A stretch of DNA of 64,000 nt from Juglans regia (Eukaryota > Streptophyta > Magnoliopsida > Fagales > Juglandaceae), in assembly GCF_001411555.2 (NCBI RefSeq), contig NC_049912.1:17654341-17718340 (forward strand), given 5' to 3'. The position numbers and the translations under genes are program-made. Numbering within the stretch: the stretch's first letter is position 1; every line of letters starts with the position of its first letter. The notes beneath the pieces are model-generated. The model was not told the origin of the DNA. It made no database searches and worked only from the letters and a program-made list of their open reading frames with translations. Positions 31,606 to 42,960 of this stretch are shown here, piece after piece.

Positions 31606-32257
31606 ATGGCGCGATCTCAAGCAACCCGCGATCAAAAGATGAATGCGATGGAGGTAGAAGCAAGGTTGGTAGAAGCTAAGGAGGAGTTAAAAAAAGCAAC
31701 AAGAGTGGTTGACCAGTTACAGAAGGAGAACAAAGAGTTGAAGCGGTAGAACGTCGCTACACCACCTATCCAAAATGGGCAAGTGGAAGGAGATGCACAT
31801 AGTGCAGGAGGCATGAATGGTGAAGAACTGGAGAAGAAGAAGTTACATGACGAACTGCGTAGCCTCGTCGACAAGTATGAAGAGATGGGAACAAGGATGA
31901 GAGGATCCTCTTTCGTGGAACAACTGCTTAACTGAATTGAACCGACCTTCCTTATGGTGAGGAAGTGATGGCGATGCCTTTCCCACCCAAGCTTAAGGTT
32001 CCTCAGATTGACTCGTACGATGGGTCGCGAGCTCCGGTAGATCACCTGGAGAACTTCAAAGTACACATGACTCTCCAAGGCTTCTCTGGAGAGGTGGCTT
32101 GCTATGCTTTCCCATTAAAGTTAAAGGGGATAGCACGGGGCTAGTTCGGGACTTTGAGTTTGGGATCTATTAGTAGTTTCAAAGAATTGGCCAAGCAGTT
32201 TTTGTTCATGGCAAGTAGAAGGCACCGCAGACCAATCGCCTATCTACTAACCAGCCT
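31606..32257 (+). pseudogene. gag of Gypsy element B, truncated by a LINE
   Basis: It opens MARSQATRDQKMNAMEVEAR, a 47-residue coiled-coil-like leader ending ENKELKR and TAG (31747-31749), the same stop as in element A. The next stretch has LHDELRSLVDKYEEM. A frameshift near 31935 and further stops follow before the capsid core (EVACYAFPLKLKGIARG, stop, FKELAKQFLF). The core breaks after RRPIAYLLT at about 32257, where element A continues IKQKEGESL and B runs straight into LINE endonuclease. Everything downstream of this point is missing from the element. Confidence 0.85.
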
Positions 32258-33907
32258 TTGTTTACAAGTGAAGGCTAAAGGTCCTGATGTGGTTTTCTTG
32301 ATTGAAATCAAGTTGACTCAGTTGCGTGCAACAAGCATTGCTAGGAAAGCTAAGTTTAAGGGTTGTGTAGTGGTGGATGCAATGGGGAGAAGTGGGGGTT
32401 TGGTGGTTATGTGTAAGCAGGAGGTTCATTTAGAGCTAGTGAATTTCTCTCAGAGGCATATCAATGTGTTTATTAAGAGTGAGGATGATGACTCAAGATG
32501 GTTGCTCACCTGTTTCTATGGGCATCATGATACTAATCAGAGAAAGGAGGCTTGGAAGCTCCTGCAATCTTTTAAGCCTGTGAACTTGGGATGGTGTGTA
32601 ATAGGTGACTTCAATAAGGTGTTGTCCAATGATGAGAAGGTGGGCGACAGACTAAGGTGTGAAAACCATATGAGATGTTTAGGGGGGTTATTGAGCAAGG
32701 CAATTTATTTGATTTGGGTTGGAAGGCGTCAAAATACACATGGTGTAATCGACATGAGGATGAGTCTTTTACTAAGGAAAGACTAGATAGAGCCCTAGCT
32801 AATAAGAAATGGATGGAAGGTTTTCCTAAAATTAGAGTAGAAACTTTGACTGCTCTATGCTCAGATCACAGGCCTATCCTTCTTGAGTGTGTGCATGGGA
32901 GGGGCCATGATGCAAGGAGTCTATTTCATTTCAAGTATGAGGCTAGTTGGAGCCAGGAAGAGGGTTGCAGTGACACAATTGAATCAACATGGTAGAAAGG
33001 GGTTGGTTTGTTGAATCACTTGGAGAGTTTGCAAAGGAAACTTGAAGGATGTAGTAAAGGGCTTCAGAAATGGACTAAAGACTTAATTAGAGAAAGAACA
33101 ACAATAATTAGAGAAAAGACTAAAGAGTTAAGTCAATTATAAAGGAATGAGTATGCAGAAAACATGATGGAGTTTAAAAGGTTGCAAAGTGAGTTAGGGT
33201 TTTTGTTAGACCTAGAAGATACAAGGTGGAAATAAAGGGCCAAAAAACATTGGTTAGCACAAGGGGATAGGAACACTAAATTCTATCATGCTTGTGTTAA
33301 TCAAAGAAGGAAAATGAATTTTATTAAGAAGGTGGTGGATGGGGAGGGTAGCCTTTTGTCAACTAAGAAGGAGATTGCAAAAGGGTTTTGGATTAATTTT
33401 TCTAAGGTCTTTCAATCCTCAAAACCCACCAAAAGGTATATTCAGCAGTGTATGTATGGAACAGATCAGAGAATCACATAAGAAATGAGGGAGCAGTTGG
33501 ATAGAGGTTTTACTAGAGAGGAAGTTGAAGCTACCCTAAAACAAATGTTCCCTTTCAAATCTTATGGGCTTGATGGTTTCAGTGCAGGATTCTTTCAAGA
33601 CCATTGAGGAATTGTGGGCACTGATGTGGTTCAGGCAGTGCTGGAGTTTCTCAGAAGTGGGGATATGCCTCGAGGTTTGAATCATACCCTCATAGCTTTA
33701 GTTCCTAAAGTTAATTCTCCAAAATCAGTACATGAATTCAGACCAATCAGTTTATGTAATGTGTGGTATAAGTTTATTTCTAAAGTTTTGGCAAATAGAC
33801 TAAAATTGGTGTTGTCAACCATAGTTTCTTGGAACCAAAGTTCTTTCATTCTTGGTAAGTTGATTATAGACAATATCATGGTAGCTTATGAACTTCTCAA
33901 TTCTTGA
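32258..33907 (+). mobile_element. LINE ORF2 (endonuclease and 5' part of reverse transcriptase), decayed
   Basis: This plant L1-type ORF2 lacks its N-terminus. The endonuclease half reads GPDVVFLIEIKL, GGLVVMCKQEVHLELVNFS, WCVIGDFNKVL (the catalytic region), FDLGWKASKYTWCN, ERLDRALAN and ALCSDHRPILLE (with the conserved SDH). The linker carries HWLAQGDRNTKFYHACVNQR. The RT half has GLDGFSAGFFQDH, LIALVPKVNSPKSVHEFRPI, SLCNVWYKFISKVLANRLK and SFILGKLIIDNIMVAYELL. It ends before the YADD-type catalytic motif because the CACTA-1 end follows. A frameshift lies near 32680, with stops at 32993, 33139, 33232, 33478 and 33604. The protein would nick DNA and copy RNA in place. Confidence 0.9.
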
Positions 33908-33915
33908 GATATATC

Positions 33916-34600
33916 TACTACAACAGAATTTGACTTTTGAGACAAACGAAATTGTTATAAAAAATATGCAAACCGTCACAAAAACAATTTTGTGACGGTT
34001 TGAGACCGTCATTACAACTGTCACCTAAAAGGAGTCACAAAATATTTTCTGTGACGGTTTACTATTTGACTGTCACAAAATTTTTTTTGTAACGATTGGA
34101 AGTCTTCCGTGAGATGTAGCCTTTGAACGTGTTGATTTTTTGTGACAATTAAAAATTGTCACAAAAAGTAACATTCACTCGTATAAACCGACGTTCGAAC
34201 GTTAACCTGACTGATTAACATTCACACGTAAAAAATTGACGTTAGTTGTTTTTGTTTCGCACGAATGATATTTACGTTCGAACGTTAACTCGAAGACATT
34301 TGAATATAGCATTCGGATGTTAAAAGAGAAGAGTTCGAATGTAAAATTTTTAACGTTCGGATGTTAGTTTGTCGTTCGCATGTATCAATTTTAATCATTT
34401 GAACATTTAGATTGTTTGTGCATTAAAACGTGTGAACATAGTGTCTTATGTTCGAACGTTGATTCGAACGTGAATCCATGTTTAAACGTTTATTGTTTAA
34501 ATGCGAACATTATGATCAGAAATAGTAATTTTATAAAATTAAAAAGCATACAAATTGCTTCATATTACACCATAAATGTAACAACTAATAATGTTTTATA
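33916..34600. repeat. CACTA-1 left subterminal repeat zone
   Basis: At least six copies of the ACCGTCAC / GTGACGGT motif occur in 33975-34160. GTTCGAACG variants follow at about 34193, 34272, 34327, 34350 and 34448-34470. Such arrays are the usual TNPA-binding region of CACTA elements. Confidence 0.75.
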
Positions 34601-34736
34601 GAGTTGCAAAACTAGACAATAAGAGTTTCTAATAATGATAATGATAATGATATATTGTTCATTTCTTCTTCTTTCCTCCCCCACTGTGATCTTGCTGAAT
34701 TGACATAACACATTCCATCTGGACCATCATCTCTTT

Positions 34737-35290
34737 CTACATTTGCTCTTGGACTTCAATGCGTATTCTCTCATCACGATCTCTTTGTTGCTCCTGCAAA
34801 CACATCTTTAAATCAAACTGTCGCGATAAGAGAGACTCCAACTCCTGCTGTCTCAACTTCATCTGCTCAATTTCTTGGCATGCTACATCTAAATCTTTAG
34901 GAAGATTGTTAACTTCCAAAGTCGAGGTCTTAGAGGATGAACTGACATGTTTGAAAGAACATCCCAAACCTCTTACCAAACCAAATTTGGTCCCGAGCAC
35001 TTTCGTGAATATGTCTATGTCACCAGGAGATGATTCCTCAGAGGCTGACCGGATCTTAATCATTTTTCCTGCAATTACAACAAAGACACACAATATGTAA
35101 CATATTAAAAGAAATGAGGAATCAAACACAATATGAATTCACATGTTGCATAATTTATTCATAGAAAATAACCTCATTTACATAGTTATCTTTAGCGACA
35201 GGATCAACCCACTCACTTTAGCGACATAATTATCTTCCATTTCCCTCCATTGTTCAGTTGATGTGTTTTTTATCTCTGGAGATCCCTCTT
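34737..35290 (-). pseudogene. tnpA-like C-terminal part of CACTA-1
   Basis: Reading leftwards: STEQWREMEDNYVAK, then, one frame over, EWVDPVAKDNYVNEVIF. An intron-like gap follows, then DIFTKVLGTKFGLVRGLGCS, then a coiled-coil region (EIEQMKLRQQELESLLSRQF). This resembles the C-terminal half of the plant Transposase_24 / TNPA family. The matching segment in CACTA-2 reads DVEIFT, a stop, then VLGQRSGYLRGLG, so the two are related copies. The N-terminal half was removed or displaced where the Gypsy sits. TNPA proteins bind subterminal repeats and act with TNPD in excision. Confidence 0.75.
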
Positions 35291-35344
35291 TACGGTATCG
35301 TATGCAACGAAAAGAAAATTCAGTGACTCTAAGGTATCCATGGA

Positions 35345-35504
35345 AGAGATAACTAGATACAACAGTTCTTGGTTTTTGTTTCATCATCTTTCTCCAAGTG
35401 GCTTCTTCAATGTTGTGATTTTGCCAAAGCACCTTCACTAAATGAATTTTTCGATTTCTAAGTTCCTTTGCTTTCCAATCTATAATCTGAACATAAACTT
35501 CCAC
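35345..35504 (-). pseudogene. Gypsy integrase chromodomain remnant
   Basis: The sequence QIIDWKAKELRNRKIHLVKV LWQNHNIEEATW matches the chromodomain tail of Gypsy integrases, where L-R-N-K-xI-x-LVKVLW followed by EEATWE is typical. This domain would target integration by binding histone marks. It is followed by non-matching sequence, and the rest of integrase is absent. Confidence 0.8.
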
Positions 35505-35559
35505 GTTTTTTAGATTGAGTTGTAAAGAAATGTACTCCGGATCTTCAGGGCGAAGATTA

Positions 35560-35960
35560 CGATAGCTAACTCTAAGTTATGGGTGGGGTAATTCTGCTCG
35601 TGGCTCCTAAGTTGTCGAGAAGTGTAAGTGACGACACGTTCGTCTTGCATAAGTATTCATCTAGGTCTTGATAATCTAAAGGAACTCTCTACGAACCTTT
35701 GGTAATGACCGATTAATCCTAAGAAATTTTGGACCTCGCGTACATTGGTAGGACGCTGCCAATTCACTACTGCTTAGATCTTACTAGGATCAACAGCTAC
35801 TCCTTAACTCGAAATCTCATGCCTAAGAATTTTACTTAAGCCAAAATTCACACTTGCATACAAACTATGTTCTTTTAATCTCGCAAGCACTTAAGCTGAG
35901 ATGTTGCCTATATTCTTTTATCTGAACCTTCAATGCCTTTAATTCTAATGGGGTTATACG
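35560..35960 (-). pseudogene. Gypsy RT/RNase H remnant
   Basis: The minus strand reads LYASVNFGLSKILRHEISS, a stop, then GVAVDPSKI, a stop, then AVVNWQRPTNVREVQNFLGL, IGHYQRFVES and SFRLSRP. These match the RT-to-RNase H junction of chromodomain Gypsy elements, where GVAVDP-KI-AV and FLG-L--YYRRF are typical. Several stops and a small deletion before RHEISS are visible. Confidence 0.75.
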
Positions 35961-36499
35961 GTATGGTGTTCTATTTGTAGAAGGTTCTAGATCTATAATG
36001 GACTCTGTTTCCCTATTGAGGTAATCTTGGTAAGCCATTTGTGAATCTCAAGAAAATCCTCAACTACAGGTATCCCATGCATCTCTTTATACCTACTGGA
36101 GTCTTCAATTATCAAACCTAGATAGGTTACATCACCGTTAGTGATGTAGTTTCTAACTTAGGAGGGAATAGCCTTTACAGTTCCTCTTATCCACCAGCGC
36201 TAGATGAGTCAAACAAAATCTCTTTCCTCTTGCAGTCTAACTTGGCATGACATTTGGATGACCTGTCGATTCCTAATGTCAAATCAAACTACCAATAGAT
36301 TGAAGATGATCATATCTGCCTCCATAATCCTTCCATCTTATTTAGAGGGAAAATTCTAAGGACTCAGGTACACTTGACTATACTTCCATCGGGAATCATA
36401 ACTACTACTGAGTACTAAGCAGCAATTTTAAAAACTAATTTCTCAATAGGGGTATTTAAAGAAGAATACCAGTGATGACTTCCGTCTTTTCATCTACGG

Positions 36500-37453
36500 G
36501 ATTCTCCTCGTTCATCTCTCCAGGGGTGATGGCGTACACACGAGCTTGAACATGTGGCCTCTGATTGGGTCAATTGTTAGGAAGGTTCCTTCCTCCTTGT
36601 GCATTTTGAGGGCACTCCCGAATCATGTGTCCTGACTAACCACATCAGAAATAAACTCCTAAACCCACACGACATTCTCCACCATGATTCTTTCCACATT
36701 TCTTACAGGTAGTAGGTGGAGCTATCATAATGCCTTTGCCCTTACTAGCTCCATGTATAATCCTTCTTTTGGCATTATTCTCTTCTGCAGAGAAGGAAGA
36801 AGTCCTCTTTCGCTCAAAGTTAATTTGGGCTGCCACACTTCGCTGTTCACCTTAGTTATTACAGCCACGTTAACCAGCTCTTGGAAATTGTGGATGCGAA
36901 ACCCAACTACGTAACTGCGAATCCAGGGATGCAGTCCTCCTTGAAACTTCTGAGCCTGCATCTTCTCAGTAGCAATCAAGTGTGGAGCAAACCTTCTTAA
37001 CTCCATGAACTTTGCATCATATTGCTCAACTGTGAGATTGCCTTGTACCAACGTGGCAAACTCCTAGCCCTTCTAGGTCTTCATTGACTCTGGGAAGAAT
37101 CAATTGTCAAACTCCTCCTTGAACCTATCCCAGGTCAAAATAGTGATATTGCCAAATTCTCTTATCAAGAGCTGCCTCTTGGTATCCAACCAGATACAGG
37201 CTTCGCCTTGAAGCAGATGCCCTGCGTACTATACTTTATGCTCTTCAATACAACCGTTGATCTCGAAGGTCCTATCGAGATCTACTAGCCACTTATTGGC
37301 CTTCATGGGTCCCTCAATTCCCATGAAATTAAGATATATGTATATCAAAAACTTCTCACAGGAACACCCTTGGTTCTCTTGACTTTCAACTTGCAGGCGT
37401 TGTTGGTTTTGCCTCAGGAGTATCTCTTGTTGTTGTCTCATGGTTTTTGTCAT
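36500..37453 (-). pseudogene. Gypsy gag (Tekay-like), decayed
   Basis: From the right: GIEGPMKANKWLVDLDRTFE, then GNLTVEQYDAKFMELRRFAP, ATEKMQAQKFQGGLHPWIRS and FQELVNVAVITK. Zinc-finger parts CKKCGKNHGGEC and SGHMIRECPQNAQGG end it. The second knuckle has stops where cysteine and glutamine are expected (about 36640). The protein would form particles around the element RNA. Frame breaks at about 37050-37230 and 36720 disable it. Confidence 0.8.
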
Positions 37454-37705
37454 CTAAAAAATTGCGTTTGCCAAGTCACGTTCTCCATCAAAACAACGGT
37501 CCTGATCCTTTCAAGCATTGGGTCCTTCAGAGTTTCTTTCTCACCTTTCACGCGCCATCTGTCCTTAATCTTCCAACTCCTGAGATGTATAAGTATCAGA
37601 CCAAGCTCCAATTGTAGGATTCAAGCCTATGCAAAACTAAGATTCAAACCTATATTCTGGCATAACATTCCTAAGGAGATGTGGGCTTACCCAAAGATGC
37701 AATTA

Positions 37706-37716
37706 CTCTGATACCA
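37706..37716 (-). other. Primer-binding site (initiator Met-tRNA type)
   Basis: The minus strand reads TGGTATCAGAG, complementary to the 3' end of plant initiator-Met tRNA. It is three bases from the LTR edge. Confidence 0.85.
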
Positions 37717-37719
37717 CCC

Positions 37720-40700
37720 TGTGACGCCCCTAACCTCTGCTTGGGATGGAACGGAGACTCAGAGCATCAGAACAAGCAACATAAGGTTACATACCCCCGT
37801 ACATGACAGTTAATATGCAATGCATCCTAGTTTGCAACTAGCAGTATGCAATAATTACAGCAAAAATAAAGGTGAAAGTATAACTTATGCCAGAATAACT
37901 AAAAACATCCCAATTTCATTAGTAATCACTAAGTTCAAAATACCAATGTAGTAGAATCTAAAGTCAAATCATCCGCTTCCTGCATTCTAAAGCATGAAGG
38001 ACTTGGCCTATAACATTAGGATAGATCCAATCTCCTCTCAAGGTCTGGCTCCTCCTCAGTCAGTCGGAGCTATCGCTCCATCTAGCTCGTCTTCCTCGAG
38101 TCCTGATACAACTTCTACCATTCCGAGTGGAATGATAGTGGTCCCATAAAGGGTGAGATTTACTCGAAATCTTAGGAAGTTAAATAACCAACTTGCACAA
38201 AGATAAATTAAACATGAGGCATGATAAATATGCAATACATGAGATATAGAAAAATTAGTATGCATGTCTCCCATCCACATTCTTTAACATTTTAGAAAAA
38301 TGGAGATAGGTTTTCATTTAGTAAACATTTTTGCCATCATTTTTTAAAACATAACTTCATCATAATCTTTCATCATTATTAGCAATTCAAAATTAATATC
38401 ATAATGTGTGGTAACGTCACAGTTCCCTATATGCATTGTGAGTACCTGCTGGTAACCGTAGTACAACTCACATCGAAATTACGATGTCTATAGACTCGTT
38501 CTCAATGCATTGGTAATATAACATAACATCATAAAAAGCATAACGTGTACACCCACCAGCGTTAGGTGTCATAACATGTTGATTTCGCTCTGACATTTTT
38601 TAAAAAGAATCCATTTGAAGCCTGTTAACTGTTTTTCGTCAACTCGGAGGTTACCACTCCATTGTTAAACACTCCAGAGTGGACATAGGAGTTCCACTAG
38701 GATAATTCCTCATCCTAGCCTTTGGGGTCGTGACAAAAATTATTTTCATGCTATATTTGAAAAATGTTTTTCATGACATGTGCATATGTAGCAAGTTTTC
38801 ATGCAAAAATGATATTTATAGATGCAATATGCCAAAATGATGAAAAATATCACATGTAATGTATGTATGCACTCAATGTATCAAATAACATGATATTTTA
38901 TTATCAAAATGATAATTTAAATATGAATGAAACATTTATCAATAATTCATAAATAATCTATCAAGGTGTAAGTTAGAGGCCAACTTACAAACTTCTTGAA
39001 TAATCTAAAAAAGGGTGTAGCAGCTGAAATCAACTGCATACTAAGTTAGGATTAATACTTCTATGGTTGAGGTTCAAAATCAAAGGTTTCAAAAATAATT
39101 ATTTATAAAAATACCCTCAGACTCTAAACAATTGCCGTGAAGGCCCTAAATTCTCACTAATTGTAAACGAACTCCAAATTTAACCAAAATTCTTGGAATT
39201 CATATTTTTGGCATTCTAAAACCATATATTCCCTTGGATTTTCAAAAATCAAAGTGTAACTTACCCAAACCATCCCAACCCGTGGCATGCACTCTAGTTG
39301 ATGCCTAAGTGTGTTTTCAACTATTGATCTTTATAAATGCATGCATAAGAGATTTTCTTTAATCACAAATTATCACCAACATCTTTAATGACATAATGAA
39401 GGCTAATTCTTGGATAATAAATTTCATCCCAATACTTAATCATTGCTAAGATATCCTAAATCTCGAATTTATTCAAAACCTATTCATACTTGATGATCAA
39501 AACAAGATAGATTTAATACCTATGATGGCATGCTTTTAATCACAAATAAAACCTTCCATAATCATGCTGAGACAATAATAAATCATATCAAATAATGTTT
39601 AAGACATGCCATAACTAAATTCCCACTTAAACTCATTTAATCATTCAAACCACCCTTTAATGACCTGGTTTTGAACTAAGCATGATAACATTCTCAAAAC
39701 TCAGCCAAATTTCATACCAACACTTGGAAACAATGCTTGAAATGCTAACTAAGATCAAGAGTAAGAAAAATTGCAAATTTCATGGCCTTTCAAGCACTCA
39801 AGACAGCCTTGTTCAAGAACACTCAAGAACTTACCAAAACTCACTTGATTTCACTCTTTTGATCTCTAAGGGGAGAAGTGCTCTCATGACTCAAGAGAAA
39901 GCTTGGAGCTGAGGTGTGGAGGAAATGAGGAAGTGAGGGAGGTATTTATAGGGTTCAAGAGAGGAGGAGACGTTGGCCTTGGTGCAAGGTGATTGGGTGA
40001 AGTGGGAGGTGCACAAGTATGAAATTTTTCCATCTTGCTTCCATTGTCATCTTGTAAAGACCAAATCAGTGCCCTAAACCACCATGATTTCACTTCTACA
40101 GTTGCTACATTGAGCTTAAAGAAAGCTGGTCTGGTTGTGGTGCAGAAGAAAAGAAAGAAAAATACAAATCATCATACATAAGCAAACGGGCTCAATGATG
40201 GTTTCTTTGGGTAGATTTGGGTTTTGTGCTTTCTTTGGGTGGGAAAACTGAGTCAAATGGTCATGATGACCATGAGGACCTCTTGGGGATTGGTGGTGTT
40301 GGAGGTGGCATGGGGTGGTGGCTTAACCTCGGCAGATGGGTTGTTGAAACTCAACCAACTCAGTTCGCAACCAACTAGCTTCCTAGGTGCAATCGGTTCG
40401 ATGTTTTGGTTTGGTTCTTGTAACCAAACTCGTCCAAGGCTTGGTCTGGGTTTAAAGGGGTCTCATGAGATGTTTAAGAACCATAGTACCCTTGAGAAAA
40501 AGGCACAAAAAGATTGGGCTTAAGGGTAAAACAATCCATGCACTCAAAGCTCACACATGTGTGCCAATTGGTGTAGTTTTGGGGTTTGATATGTCATTTC
40601 CTCTAATGACATGTGTGGAGGTTTATCTAGGGTTTAAGTATGATGTAAGAGTGATGAAGTGAAATAATCAATCAAGAAAAATTGGAACTAGAAGGTTAAG

Positions 40701-41855
40701 AAAAATTAAACGAAATTAAGCTTCAAAACATGGCTTAAAGTTCACTAACCTCAAATATGATGGTTAATGGTCTTAGCTAACTTTCAAAACTTAATTTGGG
40801 TACTTAGAGTATGATTTGGGCTTAAGGAAACCAATGGTATGGTGTATTGGGCTTTTAAGTTGAATAGTGAAATAAACCCAAACATGGCTTTGGGCCTTAT
40901 GGGCTTAAAAGGGTCATGTGTGTGGGTTCATGGCTTATGGACTCTTGGGCTTGAATGAGAGGGGCCTCATTTCCAGATTTTTAGGGTTGAAAAGAAACCT
41001 CAAGATCCACTAAGATGGGCTTCAAAAGATTTGACTTGTCCTAATTGAGTCATGGGTCCATTCTACACCAAGTTTGGTCCAAAGGCCTTAAGCCTTCTAT
41101 ACCTTGGGCTTAACTTCTAAGGTTCTACAAGAAAGGCATATATTCTTTATAACTCTCAAATTATTCTTAGCCCACCACATCCTTAGAGAATTATAAGCCT
41201 AAAGTCTTATGTCCATCGAATAAGGCATAGTATCCATCAAGTCGGGCCTAATGCCTTTACTCTTACTAAGTTAGGCCCAATGGCCTTACATCATTTTCAT
41301 TGAGCCTATTTTCTAGTGTCCTCCAAAAAAGGCTTAAAACCCTTATATCTCCCAAGTTGGGCCTAAGTCTTTTTAGCATCTTAACCTTAGCCCATCACAT
41401 CCTTAATGCATTAGGGCCTTAAAGTCTTATTGCCTCTCCTAAGCCTTTATACCCAAAAAGCTTGGGCCCTTAATAAACCAATCTCTTAGGCCTTCCTAAG
41501 TCCATCAAAAAATTTTATACAAATTATTTAGCCCAATAAGGTGGCAAAATGTCTAATATGTCACATGTCATTCTGACATTGGCCTCTTGGCACCCTTCCT
41601 CAAAATTAATTAAGCACTAAAAATTATCTAAAATAATACTACTAAACCAATCAAGATCCAAAAATCTTCATTTTCCTAAAAAATCAATATTGCACTAAAA
41701 TCTTCTAATAATTCTACTAAACCCAAAGTATACGGTCCTCTTGCCAACTCAAATATCCAAAATTATTCTTATTCTAGAATAGTTCAACTCCTAATTAACT
41801 AGGATTAAGGCTACTAAGGTCAAGGCCTAAGGAGCTTTTTAGGTGGGGTGTTACA
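37720..41855 (-). repeat. Long LTR (4.1 kb) of the nested Gypsy
   Basis: On the minus strand it begins TGTAACACCCCACC and ends GGGGCGTCACA, both standard for this Gypsy group. It contains no gene; open frames inside it are noncoding. The inner 37.9-39.0 kb part has the AATTACGATGTCTATAGACT block. The single LTR has no visible partner in the window. Confidence 0.75.
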
Positions 41856-41915
41856 CTAGGAGTGACGAAGACCGGATCGATAAGAAGAACTCTTTTAGCC
41901 AGGTACGGCTCCTCC

Positions 41916-42525
41916 CTTTTTCCACATGTTGCATCTTATTGTTGCAACAAATGTGGATCCTGTGGGACATAATGCCACATTTAGCTGGACTCGCGCATAG
42001 TTCCTTATACGAGTGACACGTAGAGAGGTCATCGACTTGCCACTTCGTATATTTGAGAGGATCCGTTATGAGGCGAGCGTCATCTCCACGGACAACCTCC
42101 CATATGGAGTCCTCATTACGAAGCTATTACTGGCCTAAAGTGTGCAACCCGAGGTGGAGGAGTGGATGACAGACCAGATGAGCCCCATCAACATTACCAC
42201 ACACCGTCGAAGCATTGGATAGAGGAAGCTGCATGCTCAACGTAAGTCTGGCCCTATACTAGATCTTGTTCCTCTGACCCAGTTTGAGCTTGGTATTGGG
42301 AATACTAGTTAGCCGCCGACGGGTACATCTATGGGAGATGTGTGACCTACTTGAGTTGATGCAATGGTCTCAGATATTACTGTGCACATCGACAGAAAGA
42401 TTGCGTCAGTAGAATAGAGTGTTGGAGATTTTGTCGCCGATATTCTCCAATGGATAGATATCCTAAACACGAAGGTTAACACATTGACGGACGATTTTAA
42501 TAAATATGTAACCAACACGTTATGA
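41916..42525 (+). pseudogene. Transposase_32-like 'putative plant transposon protein' in CACTA-1
   Basis: One frame can be read from FFHMLHLIVATNVDPVGHN through FLIRVTRREVIDLPLRIFER, IRYEASVISTDNLPYGVLIT and the helical tail DAMVSDITVHIDRKIASVE to a stop after KYVTNTL. At least seven in-frame stops interrupt it. The ORF at 45249-46421 in CACTA-2 aligns block for block (FMIRVARGIPIDLVSYIFER, ITTDILPFEIFITQFLL). The N-terminal half is missing because the Gypsy LTR ends directly before it. The function of this family is not established; it is recurrent in plant transposon territory. It is divergent from the tnpA of the same element. Confidence 0.7.
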
Positions 42526-42699
42526 GTATTTTGTACTTTATTTTTGTCATATGTAATGAATAATATTATTTAATATATCTACTATTTTTGAATTTCAATT
42601 CTCAATCTTTTTAATGTTAGCTTATACAACTTTTATATTAAATCACTGCATTTCAATTCTCAATCTTTTTTAATTTAAAATATCCAACTTTTATATTTA

Positions 42700-42960
42700 A
42701 TCAATTAATGTTCGTACGTGAGAATCAATAACGTTCAAAAGTTGGCGTAAAAAATTTCCACGTTTGCACGTAAATAGCCTCTACGTTCGAATGCCCAGAG
42801 AACATTCTAACGTGAATATGTATACGTTCGAACGTGATGTAATTTCTCATCTTCCTTCAGTGACGGTTTCCAGAAACCGTCACAGAAAATACTTTTCTGT
42901 GACGGTTTGGGCACTGTCACAATTTACAAACCGTTACAAAAACTAATTTCTATTGTAGTG
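42700..42960. repeat. CACTA-1 right subterminal repeat zone
   Basis: TTCGTACGT, CGTTCAAAAG, CGTTCGAATG and CGTTCGAACGTG variants (42710-42835) precede four GTGACGGTTT-type repeats and the terminal TTGTAGTG. This is the mirror image of the left zone. Confidence 0.75.

Larger units (their letters stand above)
35291..41855 (-). mobile_element. Chromodomain Ty3/Gypsy (Tekay/Del-like), deleted, inside CACTA-1
   Basis: In minus orientation: a 4.1-kb 5' LTR (41855-37720), the primer-binding site TGGTATCAGAG three bases inside, gag, a small RT/RNase H remnant, then an integrase chromodomain. The 1.1 kb between gag and chromodomain is far too short for pol, so most of protease, RT and integrase was deleted. 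No 3' LTR was found before CACTA sequence resumes. A very long LTR starting TGTAACACCCC, an initiator-Met primer site and a chromodomain fit the Tekay/Del group. The boundary at 35.29 kb is approximate. Confidence 0.75.
33916..42960 (-). mobile_element. CACTA (En/Spm-type) DNA transposon CACTA-1, with nested Gypsy
   Basis: The left end reads TACTACAACAGAAT (first C changed). The right end reads TTCTATTGTAGTG, whose complement is CACTACAATAGAA. Flanking trinucleotides ATC and GTC are consistent with a decayed 3-bp duplication. Both subterminal zones are filled with TGTGACGGTTT / AAACCGTCACA repeats, followed further in by CGTTCGAACG-like palindromes. Internal genes are a tnpA-like remnant on the minus strand near the left end and a Transposase_32-like ORF on the plus strand near the right end. 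A chromodomain Gypsy occupies most of the middle, and no tnpD is left. The orientation is called minus because its tnpA is minus. Confidence 0.85.

Noticed and set aside
40224..40662. Open frames of 99 and 65 codons inside the long Gypsy LTR
   Set aside because: They lie wholly inside the LTR, show no domain, and the region is typical noncoding long-LTR DNA.
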